NCBI RefSeq assembly: GCF_000154705.2
Contig: NZ_CM002917.1
Span: 3,545,853-3,609,852, forward strand
Length of the DNA stretch: 64,000 nucleotides
Direction of reading: 5' to 3'
DNA from: Hoeflea phototrophica DFL-43
GTDB taxonomy: Bacteria; Pseudomonadota; Alphaproteobacteria; Rhizobiales; Rhizobiaceae
Shown here: in pieces, positions 63,679 through 64,000 of the stretch
Position numbering within the stretch: position 1 is the stretch's first letter
How the letters are laid out: every line of letters starts with the position of its first letter
The notes under the pieces: model-generated
What the model was told of the DNA's origin: nothing
Database searches by the model: none
What the model saw: the letters and a program-made list of their open reading frames with translations, nothing else
Position numbers and translations under genes: made by a program

Positions 63679-64000
63679 ATGTCACCTACTATCGTCGATC
63701 CAAAAATGATTCCGCGAGCGCGCAGGCTTCGCCGAACCATGACAGAGGGTGAAAAAAGACTTTGGTCAGAACTCCGCGGTTTCAAAAGGCTCTACGGACT
63801 CCATGTCCGCAAACAAGTTCCAATCGGCCCTTTCGTTGCCGATTTCGCAATTCACTCCGCCAAGCTTGTTATCGAAGTGGACGGCGAGCATCATTTCACC
63901 CGGCAAGGGATGGCTAACGACAAACGACGCGATGAGTGGTTGAAAAATGCGGGCTACCGGGTTGTCCGGTTTAACACCGGTGAACTGTCTGACACATTCG
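63679..64000 (+). CDS. DUF559 endonuclease-domain protein, C-terminus beyond window
   Basis: 107 codons are visible, reading off the end. TMTEGEKRLWSELRGFKRLY and VRKQVPIGPFVADFAI, then LVIEVDGEHH and GYRVVRFNTGEL match DUF559, a small Vsr/PD-(D/E)xK-like nuclease fold. Family members are about 120 residues, so only a few codons are missing. They occur next to GC-rich palindromes in many alphaproteobacteria; the function is unknown. Confidence 0.85.
   Translation, partial: MSPTIVDPKMIPRARRLRRTMTEGEKRLWSELRGFKRLYGLHVRKQVPIGPFVADFAIHSAKLVIEVDGEHHFTRQGMANDKRRDEWLKNAGYRVVRFNTGELSDTF

Overview
The window looks like chromosome of an alphaproteobacterium of the order Hyphomicrobiales (Rhizobiales), possibly Hoeflea- or Rhizobium-like; genus is inference. 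Support: GC-rich coding sequence, a fused anthranilate synthase TrpE(G) behind a rhizobial-type trp attenuator (leader peptide with three consecutive Trp codons), a choXWV choline transporter whose binding protein keeps the Sinorhizobium ChoX ligand box, a NolR-like ArsR regulator, an Lrp-type PutR divergent from a short PutA, and GC-rich palindromes beside a DUF559 gene. No rRNA, tRNA, CRISPR array, transposase or phage gene was seen.

Layout. 1-2.1 kb: two short-chain dehydrogenases (SDRs) with a divergent AraC regulator. 2.4-3.4 kb: a cobalamin riboswitch driving a CbiM-like permease. 3.4-6.4 kb, the most interesting part: an AT-rich upstream region, a subtilisin-type protease with a C-terminal domain like cyanobactin protease PatG, then an unlisted 47-residue peptide gene with six cysteines whose N-terminus resembles cyanobactin precursor leaders, then a 52-residue basic ORF. 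This looks like a minimal ribosomally made peptide (RiPP) locus. 6.5-14.5 kb: dehydratase, CDF transporter, cytochrome c, trpE(G) with attenuator, haem-type TonB receptor and PAP2 phosphatase. 14.7-24 kb: secreted YHYH and extensin-like proteins, a 2H phosphoesterase-like protein, fhs, putA/putR and a LuxR solo. 24.2-30.7 kb: a tight five-gene leftward operon of uncharacterised genes around an AAA ATPase. 30.9-39.7 kb: cytochrome c, tdk, choXWV, SDR, HugZ-like, NolR-like, copZ and copA. 39.8-49.3 kb: a chemoreceptor with a periplasmic sensor-like partner, nucleoside hydrolase, SDR, two convergent Gfo/Idh/MocA oxidoreductases and a GH9 glucanase.

49.5-63.5 kb carries reductive pyrimidine degradation: preT and preA, a RutR-like TetR regulator, an omega-amino acid aminotransferase and N-carbamoyl-beta-alanine amidohydrolase. 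The two halves are separated by about 5 kb of unrelated genes (lipoprotein, AraC/peroxiredoxin pair, arsH-arsC and a divergent pair of SDRs about 74% identical). An 18-bp motif occurs twice in front of preT and once in front of the aminotransferase, which ties the two halves into one probable regulon. Dihydropyrimidinase is not in the window. The right edge has a class II aldolase, a GC-rich palindromic element and a truncated DUF559 gene.

Starts were moved inward from the longest frame wherever a Shine-Dalgarno sequence and family length favoured it.
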